Positions 15,352 to 23,055 of a stretch of 41,899 nucleotides of DNA are shown piece after piece (the stretch's first letter is position 1; each line of letters starts with the position of its first letter). The notes beneath the pieces are model-generated. The model was not told where the DNA came from and did no database searches. It saw nothing but the letters and a program-made list of their open reading frames with translations. Location: positions 1 to 41,899 of the forward strand of contig DLBH01000087.1 of NCBI GenBank assembly GCA_002494165.1. Reading direction: 5' to 3'. The translations under genes and the position numbers were made by a program. The stretch comes from Lachnospiraceae bacterium UBA7026 (GTDB lineage: Bacteria > Bacillota > Clostridia > Lachnospirales > Lachnospiraceae).

Positions 15352-15762
15352 ATGAAAAAAGCAATCGCAACAATGGGTATTCTTTTAACAATGGCAGCAA
15401 CAGCAATCACCGGAACAGCAACAGGAACAACACTTCCCGTATCCGCAGCAGCAAGGCCCATCATGGCCGAGTCCTGGGACATCGATGACGACTACGACGA
15501 TTACGATGGTTACGACGATTATAATGAATCCTGGGATATCGAAGACGACTACGACCATGAAAATATGGCCACCGTCAGAGGTACCAAAAACTACCTGGCC
15601 CTGAGAAGCAGGCCTTCCTACTCTGACAGCAATATCATCGGCAGACTCTACAATGGAGACGTGGTAATCGTGACCAGCCACTGGAGCGGAGACTATGTAA
15701 AGGTTTACTCCCCTGATTATGACTGTTACGGCTGGGTAAACGGCAATTACCTGTATAATTAA
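15352..15762 (+). CDS. Secreted protein with C-terminal SH3-like domain, paralogue B
   Basis: A 136-residue exported protein with a signal peptide (MKKAIATMGILLTMAATAITG.., about 1-33) nearly the same as in the protein at 12176. A very acidic linker (about 40-70) of Asp-Tyr repeats such as DDDYDDYDGYDDYN follows, then an SH3-like domain (about 74-136) with the LALRSRPSYSDSNIIGRLYNGDVV and YGWVNGNYL pattern. The Asp-rich linker could bind calcium or stay extended across the wall. The gene has an AGGAGG site and a perfect terminator. The pair brackets the HIRAN operon, which may reflect an old local duplication around it or insertion of that operon between tandem copies. Confidence 0.85.
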   Translation: MKKAIATMGILLTMAATAITGTATGTTLPVSAAARPIMAESWDIDDDYDDYDGYDDYNESWDIEDDYDHENMATVRGTKNYLALRSRPSYSDSNIIGRLYNGDVVIVTSHWSGDYVKVYSPDYDCYGWVNGNYLYN

Positions 15763-15854
15763 AAATCCGGTTTACCCGCCCATAAGAAGATATGATTAAG
15801 AAAATATTTAAAAGAAAATCCAAGAAAGAATTAAAGAGAAAGTTTAAGAGAAAA

Positions 15855-15893
15855 GGACCGGATCAGCAGATAAAGCAATCCGGTCCTTAAATT
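15855..15893. terminator. Intrinsic terminator after SH3-like paralogue B
   Basis: AAGGACCGGAT and ATCCGGTCCTT form a perfect 11-bp stem with a 13-base loop, followed by AAATTTTCT on the plus strand; the minus strand reads TTTTCTCTT. The spacer 15763-15854 before it is purine-rich and holds no gene, and 15894-16090 shows nothing definite. Confidence 0.85.
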
Positions 15894-16090
15894 TTCTGAT
15901 GCTGCAGGGTTATTTTTTTCAGCTAAGCTTTACTTATATTTTACCAGATTAAAGCATCTGCAAGAACTACTTTTTTAGTACATAACAGGCTATGAAAGAT
16001 CAAAAGCAGATACCCTGGACAAAGAGGCCAAAGAGAATTAAAATATAAACGTTCCTTCATTTTAATTTCAGACTGGACTCTTACTATTCT

Positions 16091-16978
16091 ATGAAATACA
16101 TATATATTATCAACCGTTTTCAACATAAAAAAAACTGGTCAAGACTCATCCAGGCTCTGGGTCAGGCATCTGAAAGACTCCGGCGGGACTATGCCTTTCA
16201 TATCAATGAAAGTCCTGAGGCTGCGGCCCTTTCCATGGACCAATACAGAGAGACGGACTACGTCATTACTGCTGTTGGCGGTGACGGTTCAGTGAATATC
16301 CTTCTTAACCATTTAATGGGTACAAGGAATATCCTCTCCTTTATCCCTATCGGTACAGGGAATGACTTCTTTCATGTCTGCCGGGATACACTGCTTCCAG
16401 GGATACAGGCCCTTGACGTCATACGGATCAACGACCGCTATTTCATAAACACTGCCTGCTTTGGCATCGACGCCGATATCGCCAATGATGATCATTTCAT
16501 CCATAACCGGCTTATCCCCCGCCCCCTGCGCTACCATGCCGGTGTCCTTTACCACTTTTTCTCTTACAAGGAAGGAAGAAGGCTAAAGGTACAGTGGGAT
16601 GAAAATACTGTTGAAAAAACTTTTACCACCCTTGTGGCTGCCAATGGCCGCTATTATGGGGGCGGCTATAAAGTATCCCCAAGAAGTCAGCTTAATGATG
16701 GCCATATGGAGGTCTACCTTGTTGATAAAATATCCAGGCCCAGGATGGCTGCCATGATCTTATCCATGAAGAAGGCCGGCCACCTGAAGAATCCTGCCCT
16801 GCATATGATCCGGACGGACCGGCTGCAGATCTCCAGCGACCGGCTGGTCAAGGCGAACATAGATGGAGAGTCCCTTGCCGGAACCTGTTTTGACCTGGAA
16901 TTGATCCACAAGGGCATCCAGGTGGATTACAACCTGGAAATGATCCGCTGCTTCCATGAACAATACAAAAAAACTTGA
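16091..16978 (+). CDS. Diacylglycerol/lipid kinase family protein (DagK/YegS type)
   Basis: A 295-residue enzyme of the DAGK catalytic-domain family. The nucleotide-binding GGDGS motif is at 63-67 and the GTGND motif at 88-92; the later GGGYKVSPRSQLNDGHMEVYLV segment is the usual second-domain signature. Members phosphorylate diacylglycerol or related lipids with ATP, often to recycle lipid from teichoic acid synthesis, at the inner face of the membrane. Substrate specificity cannot be read. The start ATG at 16091 gives the typical N-terminus (KYIYIINRF) but lacks a visible ribosome site. It is convergent with the DUF362 gene. Confidence 0.9.
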   Translation: MKYIYIINRFQHKKNWSRLIQALGQASERLRRDYAFHINESPEAAALSMDQYRETDYVITAVGGDGSVNILLNHLMGTRNILSFIPIGTGNDFFHVCRDTLLPGIQALDVIRINDRYFINTACFGIDADIANDDHFIHNRLIPRPLRYHAGVLYHFFSYKEGRRLKVQWDENTVEKTFTTLVAANGRYYGGGYKVSPRSQLNDGHMEVYLVDKISRPRMAAMILSMKKAGHLKNPALHMIRTDRLQISSDRLVKANIDGESLAGTCFDLELIHKGIQVDYNLEMIRCFHEQYKKT

Positions 16979-17100
16979 TTTCCTGGTTATTTTTCCTGGT
17001 TTATTATTACTGGTTTTTATTCCAGGTTTATTATTCCTGGATTGTTTTTTCTGCCTTGTTTTTCCTGGCTTATTATTCCTTCCTTATTTTTCCAGACTCA
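16976..17100. repeat. ~15-bp TTCCTGG/TTATTA tandem array between convergent genes
   Basis: Units of the form TTTCCTGGTTTATTA recur about seven times between the stop of the lipid kinase (16978) and the stop of the DUF362 gene (17084), with a period near 15 bases and some irregular copies. The DUF362 stop region, LEK plus stop (CTGGAAAAATAA on the minus strand), matches the unit, so the array looks seeded from that end. Confidence 0.75.
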
Positions 17101-18187
17101 CAATCAAGGTCTTTAGTTCCTCATAAATCTGGGTCTCCAGGGGAGGACAGCCCTTGATACAGAAATCAAAACCTGACGTACAGTTTCCTACCCCTATACT
17201 GCCGGTCTTACCCCGCCAGCCCTGGCCTATGGCAATCTTTCCAGGCAGCCGGTCCAGTAAACCTTCCTCTTTCAGCATCTGCAGGGCCGGGATCAGATAG
17301 CCATAGCAGGCCGAACAGGATTCCACCTCTTCCACCGCATCCTGAAGTTCCACGATCTTCCTCTCCCTGGGCAGGTCCTCTTTTCCTGCCTCGCCCAGGG
17401 TACGGACCAGAGATGGATCAAAGTCCATACTGCCGCTGCCAAGATCTGCGGCCATACCAATATATGGAACCTGGGCAGGATCAATATGCAGTAGATGGCA
17501 TACCATGGTGTCCACCAGGACAGGGTCTCTGGCCGCCATAATACAGTTTCTAACCACCGGATTACCCCCGTCTTCAAAATCCAGGTCACCGCATATATGG
17601 TCCACAAGGATAAAATCCTGGCGGATCCCGGCGGACAAGTGGGCGATGGGTTTATGAAGTCCCATGGAGTGGAAATGTCTCTTCTCCGTGTTGGGAATCA
17701 AGCCCTTCATGTTTTTCAGGGCGCAGGTAATCTTTGTCTGGCAATGGCCTTTCAGAACAGGCACATTGATCATAAAGTCTATGTCATCGACACAGGCACA
17801 GATCTTCAAATCCATGCCGGCACAGTCTCTGACACGGAACTGGTCCTTCTGGGCGTCCACAAGCCGGACCCCGTAATGGTCTGCCAGTTCCCTGTAACCA
17901 CACAGGTCAAAGGCCTCTGAAGTCCTGTCTCCCACCCAGGAACCTTCTGCGATCACTATGTTATGGAAGCCTCTGTCCTGAAGATATTCCAGCAGGCCTG
18001 CAACAATTTCCGGGTGGGTCGTAGCCCCCCAGGAGGCCTCCGTGGGAGATACCAGATTTGGCTTGATCCCGATCCTGCTGTCCCTGGAAGGGATCAGAGC
18101 CGCCAGGTCCGTCTCCTCCAGCAGCCGGATGGTATTTTCCTTATATTCTCTTCCGTAGATACGGACGATTTCATTTTCTCTTATCAT
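17084..18187 (-). CDS. DUF362 domain protein
   Basis: A 367-residue protein of the DUF362 family. It has the early IGIKPNLVSPTEASWGATTHPEIV segment and the NVPVLKGHCQTKITCALKNMKGLIP segment that define the family, plus later cysteines in CSACYGYL (near 291) and CTSGFDFCIKGCPP (near 340) that could hold an iron-sulfur cluster. Function is unknown; members occur in anaerobes, often fused to ferredoxin domains, which suggests redox or cofactor chemistry. The ATG follows a GGAGGAG site and starts 18 bases after the upstream membrane-protein gene, so both are probably one operon. The repeat array at its 3' end is shared with the convergent kinase. Confidence 0.87.
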   Translation of the reverse strand: MIRENEIVRIYGREYKENTIRLLEETDLAALIPSRDSRIGIKPNLVSPTEASWGATTHPEIVAGLLEYLQDRGFHNIVIAEGSWVGDRTSEAFDLCGYRELADHYGVRLVDAQKDQFRVRDCAGMDLKICACVDDIDFMINVPVLKGHCQTKITCALKNMKGLIPNTEKRHFHSMGLHKPIAHLSAGIRQDFILVDHICGDLDFEDGGNPVVRNCIMAARDPVLVDTMVCHLLHIDPAQVPYIGMAADLGSGSMDFDPSLVRTLGEAGKEDLPRERKIVELQDAVEEVESCSACYGYLIPALQMLKEEGLLDRLPGKIAIGQGWRGKTGSIGVGNCTSGFDFCIKGCPPLETQIYEELKTLIVSLEK

Positions 18188-18205
18188 TTCTCCTCCAGTC
18201 TATTG

Positions 18206-20218
18206 TTATATGTCAGAGTTCCTACTGACAAGGTCAGCCTTTTTTCCGGAAAATGAATTCCACAGGCATGTCATCATAAGGGGAAGCATAAATGCTCCGG
18301 GAAGAATGTAGCGGAAATTACCGTTCTTTGGCGACAGAAAACAAATGACGATAAACAAAAATACCGGAAAACAGAACTGAAGGTTCTGGTAATCCTTTTG
18401 CAGCCAGAATAGCAGCAGCAGACCCAGTATCAGCCAGATTACACAACCGGCATATGCGAAATAATCTAAAAACGGCATGGAATGCATCAACCTGATTATA
18501 GATTTAGCCAGCTCCCGGCAGCCGCCAAGACTTTCCGGCTGATCAAACCACATTTCATCAAAGAAAGATTGGGGGATCGTTAAGCGAACCCATTCTATAC
18601 TATTTAAATGTTCTATATTAGTATGCTTCCAGAAAAATTTGGGTTCCTTCACTAAAGGCAGGGGATAATAATAAGAAGAAGTAAAATCAAGAAAAGCCTG
18701 TACATATTCCCCGGGATACTTTAAACCCAGTCTGGCCCAGGTCAGGAAATAATTCCTAAGATCTTCAGATGATGCATCGACCCGGAAGGTTCTCTTAACC
18801 GGATCTGCCAGGTCAGGATCATATTTTCTACTAATGTTTTCATAAACAATTATGCTGTCAATTGCTTTTTTATCTTCCTCAGTCAGCTCATCCCCATGAT
18901 ATTTAACCGTGCGGGCAACCTGCTGGAAGGTTACGGAAAGGGCTTCCTGGCCCCCTACCTTATTGACACGCATCAGGGAAAACAGGAGTCCACAATATAA
19001 AAACTGATAGATAAATAAAGGCAGAAAGATGGCAATCAATACCTGCTTCCACCTTTTTCTATATACCCATAAAAGAAGGATTCCCGTCAAAAAGGCGACA
19101 TAAATGCATTGGTTCTTGGAAGCACAAAGCAGAAAGCTTATCGTTAGCAGACCGATTCTAAAAGACCGTTTATCCAGTATTCTTCCCTTTGTCCGGAAAA
19201 TCCATAAAAGGGCCAGCATATAATACATGAAAAAGAAGGTCATCATCGAGTCACCCGAAATCAAAACCACATGGATACTGAATACCGGCATAATACAGTA
19301 CATCAGCAAAACTACATATATGATCCTCCTGTCCAGGCCAAAATGCTCCAGGGATAGCAGAAAAAGGGCTATGGCCAGGATAAAGCCAATCATCTGGATG
19401 AAAACGTATAGGGAAATGCCCAGTTCATTCCAGCCAAGCAGATGACCCAGCTTCAAAAAAGAGCCCAGCAGCATAGTCTGGATGAATGGATGGTCATTGG
19501 AATAAAGGATCTCTTTTCCATCTGTAATCCAATGGCTCTGAAACCGGATTGGAAAATGGAAAAACTGCAGGATCTGAAAAGCGGTATCACCCTTCAGGTT
19601 ACCCGGCCAGAAGGCAATAAACATAGGAAGCCAGAAGAGTAAAAGTAAACCTGTATAAATGGCCAGTTTCTTCCTCACAGACAAGGACGAGGATCCGGGT
19701 GGGCCAAACCATTCTGCCGATCTGTCCGGAAGGAGCCTCAGAAAGGTTGTCAGGGCCAGTATAAGCAGGAAGAATATACAACTGTAACTCAATATAAGCC
19801 ACAGACTTTTCAGCCGCTGGCTGTTATTGGCTATGGCTTCGGTCCAGTAAGGACCTCTATGGAAAATCCTGCCCAGCCAGACACACATGCCAAAAACAAG
19901 AGCCGCAAAAGAACAACTTATGTAGTCTCTGCGGCTGTACTTATGCATAATTACAAAGATGAACAAACAAAACACCAGCACTGCTGCAAGATCACACTGT
20001 AGTACTGTAGACGGATTCTTCACGACAGCGTGACGTAGATTATAAAAAAACCGCAAAAGCTGACTGTTGCCAATGGAAGCAGCATCTTTCCCTCTGATGG
20101 CATGCACCATGGCAATGTTGATCTGCAGGCCAAAACCAACCAGTATCCCAAGAAACATGGCAACTAAAATCGTAGGTAAATGAACCCGCTTCCCCTTTAA
20201 TCTTCTATTTCTTTTCAT
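18206..20218 (-). CDS. Large polytopic membrane protein, glycosyltransferase-like (DUF6020 type)
   Basis: A 670-residue protein with about twelve hydrophobic helices and one large soluble loop (about 420-545). The WPGNLKGDTAFQIL segment followed by a NDHPFIQTMLLGSFLKLG segment resembles DUF6020/GT-C-like membrane glycosyltransferases of Firmicutes, which use lipid-linked sugars. The soluble loop (VNKVGGQEALSVTFQQVARTVKYHGDELTEEDK) is where the external domain is expected. The chosen ATG at 20218 has GGGGAG eight bases before it and begins with a basic KRNRRLKGKR stretch; a frame open further upstream would add 28 residues without a ribosome site. It probably forms an operon with the DUF362 gene. 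Substrate unknown. Confidence 0.75.
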   Translation of the reverse strand: MKRNRRLKGKRVHLPTILVAMFLGILVGFGLQINIAMVHAIRGKDAASIGNSQLLRFFYNLRHAVVKNPSTVLQCDLAAVLVFCLFIFVIMHKYSRRDYISCSFAALVFGMCVWLGRIFHRGPYWTEAIANNSQRLKSLWLILSYSCIFFLLILALTTFLRLLPDRSAEWFGPPGSSSLSVRKKLAIYTGLLLLFWLPMFIAFWPGNLKGDTAFQILQFFHFPIRFQSHWITDGKEILYSNDHPFIQTMLLGSFLKLGHLLGWNELGISLYVFIQMIGFILAIALFLLSLEHFGLDRRIIYVVLLMYCIMPVFSIHVVLISGDSMMTFFFMYYMLALLWIFRTKGRILDKRSFRIGLLTISFLLCASKNQCIYVAFLTGILLLWVYRKRWKQVLIAIFLPLFIYQFLYCGLLFSLMRVNKVGGQEALSVTFQQVARTVKYHGDELTEEDKKAIDSIIVYENISRKYDPDLADPVKRTFRVDASSEDLRNYFLTWARLGLKYPGEYVQAFLDFTSSYYYPLPLVKEPKFFWKHTNIEHLNSIEWVRLTIPQSFFDEMWFDQPESLGGCRELAKSIIRLMHSMPFLDYFAYAGCVIWLILGLLLLFWLQKDYQNLQFCFPVFLFIVICFLSPKNGNFRYILPGAFMLPLMMTCLWNSFSGKKADLVSRNSDI

Positions 20219-20304
20219 ATTTTTTACTCCCCGAGCTCTGTTTCTCGGCGTCTTTATTGCAAAACTAAAATCTGTCGTCCGGATTAATAAAGAAACCAAC
20301 ATCC

Positions 20305-20313
20305 ATTATAGCA
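20305..20313 (-). promoter_or_regulatory. Extended -10 promoter of the membrane-protein operon
   Basis: The minus strand reads TGCTATAAT, an extended -10 with a perfect TATAAT, about 87 bases before the start at 20218. The -35 region is poor. The remainder of the divergent spacer 20314-20561 is AT-rich and should contain the promoter of the SRAP gene, but nothing decisive was seen. Confidence 0.6.
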
Positions 20314-20561
20314 TTAATCTAGTCATTTTCATATGTAAAATTCACTTTCTTTTACAAATAGTTTACTTTGTTTTCGATATTATTTTATAATTATTATGGA
20401 TCTGTTTTAAGACAGTCCCTGAACTAAGCCAGGCAAAACCAGATTACCGTGTTTTTATAGAACTATGCCCCTGAATATGGTAAAGTGAAGTTAAATTATC
20501 ATTTGATAAATATTATATTTAAGGTTATTTAAGGCAGGCGCACCATTCATAAGGAGAATAT

Positions 20562-21206
20562 ATGTGTACCAGATATTTTATGGAATTATCCCCGGAACTG
20601 AGACCAATCATAGAAGAAGCACGCCGGTCGTCCCTGACCTCCAGAATGATAGATAAGCTGGGAAAGGACCTGGTCACAGAAGGAGAAGTCCGGCCCGGCA
20701 ATATGGTTCCGGTAGTGGCTCCGGATCAGAGTGGCAGCCGGCGGACTTACCCCATGGTCTGGGGCTATACAGTAGCCGGCCTGAAAAGGCCTTTGGTGAA
20801 TGCCCGTTCTGAAACCGCCGGCGTCAAGAGTTCTTTCAGGGAATCCTGGAAACGGAGGCGGTGTCTGATCCCCTCCTCCTGGTATTTTGAGTGGGACCAT
20901 ATAGAGAGGGGAGGCAGGCGGATAACCGGTGACAAGTATGCCATCCAGACAAAGGACCGCCAGGTCACCTGGCTGGCAGGACTTTATCAGATTGAAAGCC
21001 TGGCCAATGGCTTTAGCTACCCTGCCTTCACAATCCTGACCAGGGAACCCTCTCCCGACCTGGCCAGGATTCATGACCGCATGCCCCTTATCCTGTCAGA
21101 AGAAATGCTGGAGTCCTGGATCTATCCCGGGACTAAGGAAGCTGACCTTAGGGATATGGTGGCAGGCAGCCTCACCGACCTGGTGGCTGAGAAATACCTG
21201 CCTTGA
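20562..21206 (+). CDS. SRAP-family abasic-site DNA-protein crosslink protein
   Basis: A 214-residue member of the SOS response-associated peptidase family (YedK in E. coli, HMCES in humans), which caps abasic sites in single-stranded DNA through its N-terminal cysteine. Cys2 is present immediately after the initiator Met, as required. The NARSE motif (80-84), the WYFEW segment with E110, and HDRMPLIL with H171 match the known active site. Length is normal. The ATG follows an AAGGAG site. No LexA box was identified. It is followed directly by a tandem repeat array. Confidence 0.93.
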   Translation: MCTRYFMELSPELRPIIEEARRSSLTSRMIDKLGKDLVTEGEVRPGNMVPVVAPDQSGSRRTYPMVWGYTVAGLKRPLVNARSETAGVKSSFRESWKRRRCLIPSSWYFEWDHIERGGRRITGDKYAIQTKDRQVTWLAGLYQIESLANGFSYPAFTILTREPSPDLARIHDRMPLILSEEMLESWIYPGTKEADLRDMVAGSLTDLVAEKYLP

Positions 21207-21216
21207 ATTATTCCCG

Positions 21217-21330
21217 GAATCTCGGATCTGACATTGCAGGTCATTCAATGCCGAGATTTTCGGACCTGATATAGCCAGTCCTTTGATGCCAGAACTTTGG
21301 GATCTGACATTGATCGTCGTTCGATGTTGA
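21217..21330 (+). repeat. Three-copy ~38-bp tandem repeat behind the SRAP gene
   Basis: Units at 21217-21252, 21253-21291 and 21292-21330 share GA-TTT-GGATCTGACATTG-GTC-TTCGATGCC with many substitutions (36, 39 and 39 bases). The array begins ten bases after the SRAP stop codon and ends at the -35 of the next gene. Confidence 0.75.
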
Positions 21331-21355
21331 GCCTATATTTAAAAACTGTTATAAT
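21327..21355 (+). promoter_or_regulatory. Promoter of the secreted metalloprotease gene
   Basis: TTGAGC (21327-21332) and TATAAT (21350-21355) are separated by exactly 17 bases, about 80 bases before the ATG at 21439. The -35 lies in the last unit of the tandem array, so array changes could alter this promoter. Confidence 0.7.
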
Positions 21356-21438
21356 CTAGTTATAATATATCTTTAAAATTGATTTGTAAGCCTGGCTATT
21401 TACCGGTACTGAACAAATCTTAATGAGGAGGAAAGCTT

Positions 21439-22074
21439 ATGAAAGAACATCGCCCGTTACTTAGAGGCCTCTCAAGAGTCCTTTTCTTATTCCTGGTCCT
21501 GTTTATGGTATCGACCCTGCCTGCCGCTAGTATAAAAAGCCAGGCCCAAACCTACAAGAACATCTCTTCCATTTGTCCGGTCGCCAATAAACAGGTATTG
21601 AAGCAGGTGAAAAAGCATGGTGGAAGATTCATTACCACCAATAACCTTCCCTATGGTTACTCCGGCTTAACCAGAGGCAGCTTTTGGATTACCGGAAGGA
21701 AAAAACATCTGAAATTAATCATTTACATCCAGCCTGAATACCTTGGGACCATCGTTGGCTACCATGAGCTTGGCCACTGTGTAGATTTCCTTTGCTCAAA
21801 CATCCGTATCGTTCATAACCAGGGCTATGTAAGATTAAAAAGCAGCAGTTCGCTTTTTAAGAAAATCTACTATTATGAAAAAGATAAGTATCATGCCCTT
21901 GACAACCTGACTTCCCGTTCTTATGTCACTTCCACCAGTATGGAGTACTTCGCCCAGGCTTTTGCCGAATATACGATGCATCCTTCCGCCTTCAGGAGTA
22001 TGTGCCCCTATAGCTATGAATATATCGATCGATGTGTAAAACAGATTCAAAAAGGTAAGGTAATACCCAAATAA
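21439..22074 (+). CDS. Secreted zinc metalloprotease of the lethal-factor/PPEP type
   Basis: A 211-residue protein with a signal peptide (residues 1-36, PLLRGLSRVLFLFLVLFMVS..) and a HELGH zinc motif at 109-113. A second conserved block, MEYFAQAFAEY (168-177), can supply the third zinc-binding Glu and resembles the EFFAEAF segment of clostridial Pro-Pro endopeptidases. Size, export and motif order fit the PPEP/anthrax-toxin-lethal-factor (M34-like) domain. Clostridioides PPEP-1 cuts surface adhesins; the substrate here is unknown, and no adhesin lies nearby. The spacing from HELGH to EYFAQAF is larger than in PPEP-1, so the assignment is to the clan, not the exact activity. A good promoter, an AGGAGG site and a terminator make it a single-gene unit. 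Confidence 0.78.
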   Translation: MKEHRPLLRGLSRVLFLFLVLFMVSTLPAASIKSQAQTYKNISSICPVANKQVLKQVKKHGGRFITTNNLPYGYSGLTRGSFWITGRKKHLKLIIYIQPEYLGTIVGYHELGHCVDFLCSNIRIVHNQGYVRLKSSSSLFKKIYYYEKDKYHALDNLTSRSYVTSTSMEYFAQAFAEYTMHPSAFRSMCPYSYEYIDRCVKQIQKGKVIPK

Positions 22075-22093
22075 AAACCCTGAAAAATAAAGC

Positions 22094-22130
22094 AGCCGGC
22101 CGGTTCAAATTGAACCGCCGGCTTTCTTTT
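22094..22130 (+). terminator. Terminator of the metalloprotease gene
   Basis: AGCCGG and an inner CGGTTCAA pair with TTGAACCG and CCGGCT, with a single bulged base, followed by TTCTTTTG. It lies 20 bases past the stop codon. Confidence 0.82.
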
Positions 22131-22204
22131 GTCACTCATTAATCTCCTTGCAGTGATCCTATAGTCTGTAAACACTTCCATTTTTATCATACACTACTGA
22201 TTCC

Positions 22205-22606
22205 TCAGCCTTCTATGATCTTTACCTTGACCCGGCGTCTGCGGGGTCCGTCATACTCGCATAAATAGATGTCCTGCCAGATGCCCAGCATAAGACGACC
22301 GTCCTCAATAATGATACTCTCGGAATAACCCATGAGACTGGACTTGATATGGGCGGCGGCATTTCCCTCAATGTGCCTGTAATCATCCTCCCAGGGAACC
22401 ATCTTGCCCATCTCTTTGATGATATCCCGGACCACATCCGGGTCCGCGTTCTCATTGATCGTAACCGCGGCGGTAGTATGGGGAACAGACACCATACAGA
22501 TACCGTCTTCTACGCCACTTTCAGTAACAATCCTTTGTACTTTCTCTGTGATGTCTACCATCTGGGTGTGTTTTGAGCTTCTTACTTCAAATTCTACACT
22601 CTTCAT
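22205..22606 (-). CDS. YjbQ family protein (UPF0047)
   Basis: A 133-residue member of the YjbQ/UPF0047 family, for which a weak thiamine-phosphate synthase activity has been reported. The VPHTTAAVTINENADPDVVRDI segment and the WEDDYRHIEGNAAAHIKSSLMG segment (HIEGNAxAHIK) contain the conserved histidines, and the C-terminal MLGIWQDIYLCEYDGPRRR is diagnostic. I choose the ATG at 22606 because it has a GGGGG ribosome site and gives the family's usual KSVEFEVRSSKHTQM start; the frame stays open 14 codons upstream. It is a small cytoplasmic trimeric protein in known cases. It has no clear operon partner. Confidence 0.9.
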   Translation of the reverse strand: MKSVEFEVRSSKHTQMVDITEKVQRIVTESGVEDGICMVSVPHTTAAVTINENADPDVVRDIIKEMGKMVPWEDDYRHIEGNAAAHIKSSLMGYSESIIIEDGRLMLGIWQDIYLCEYDGPRRRRVKVKIIEG

Positions 22607-22854
22607 AATGGATCCCCCTTTCTGCCGCCTGCTCTTTTTCCGGGTCATTAACAGGCAGTGTCTGAATACTATTAACAGGTCCCGGACCAGTTAAGCTGGC
22701 TGGGATTTGCCTTTTTATTATAGCAGAATCAAGGACTCTTGTGGAAAAAATAATAGGAAATATTTCTTTTTTCTGATATTTTTCTTAAATAATGCTTTCT
22801 ATTCTGATATTTTAACTATTTTCCATTTTTATAGTTTTTTAGTCCTGCCCTCTT

Positions 22855-23055
22855 CTGGCTGAAACAGGGGTCTTACCTCCACTCCCATTTCAACCGCTCT
22901 CTTCTGATAAAAACAGGAGCCTTACCTCCACTCCCATTTCAGCTGCTCTCTTCTGATAGGAACAGGAGCCTTACCTCCACTTCCATTTCAGCTGCTCTCT
23001 TCTGATAGAAACAGGGGCCTTACCTCCACTCCCATTTCAACCGCTCTCTCCAGGT
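22855..23055 (-). repeat. Four perfect-period 49-bp tandem repeats overlapping the CARF gene 3' end
   Basis: The ACAGG anchor occurs at 22864, 22913, 22962 and 23011, each exactly 49 bases apart, with only a few substitutions among copies. The gene enters the array at its 3' end and, because 49 is not a multiple of three, reaches a stop (22988-22990) in the second copy. In the last copy away from the gene the original frame would continue as VEVRPLFQPEEGRTKKL plus stop, which is probably the ancestral C-terminus. Upstream spacer 22607-22854 shows no gene. Confidence 0.92.
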
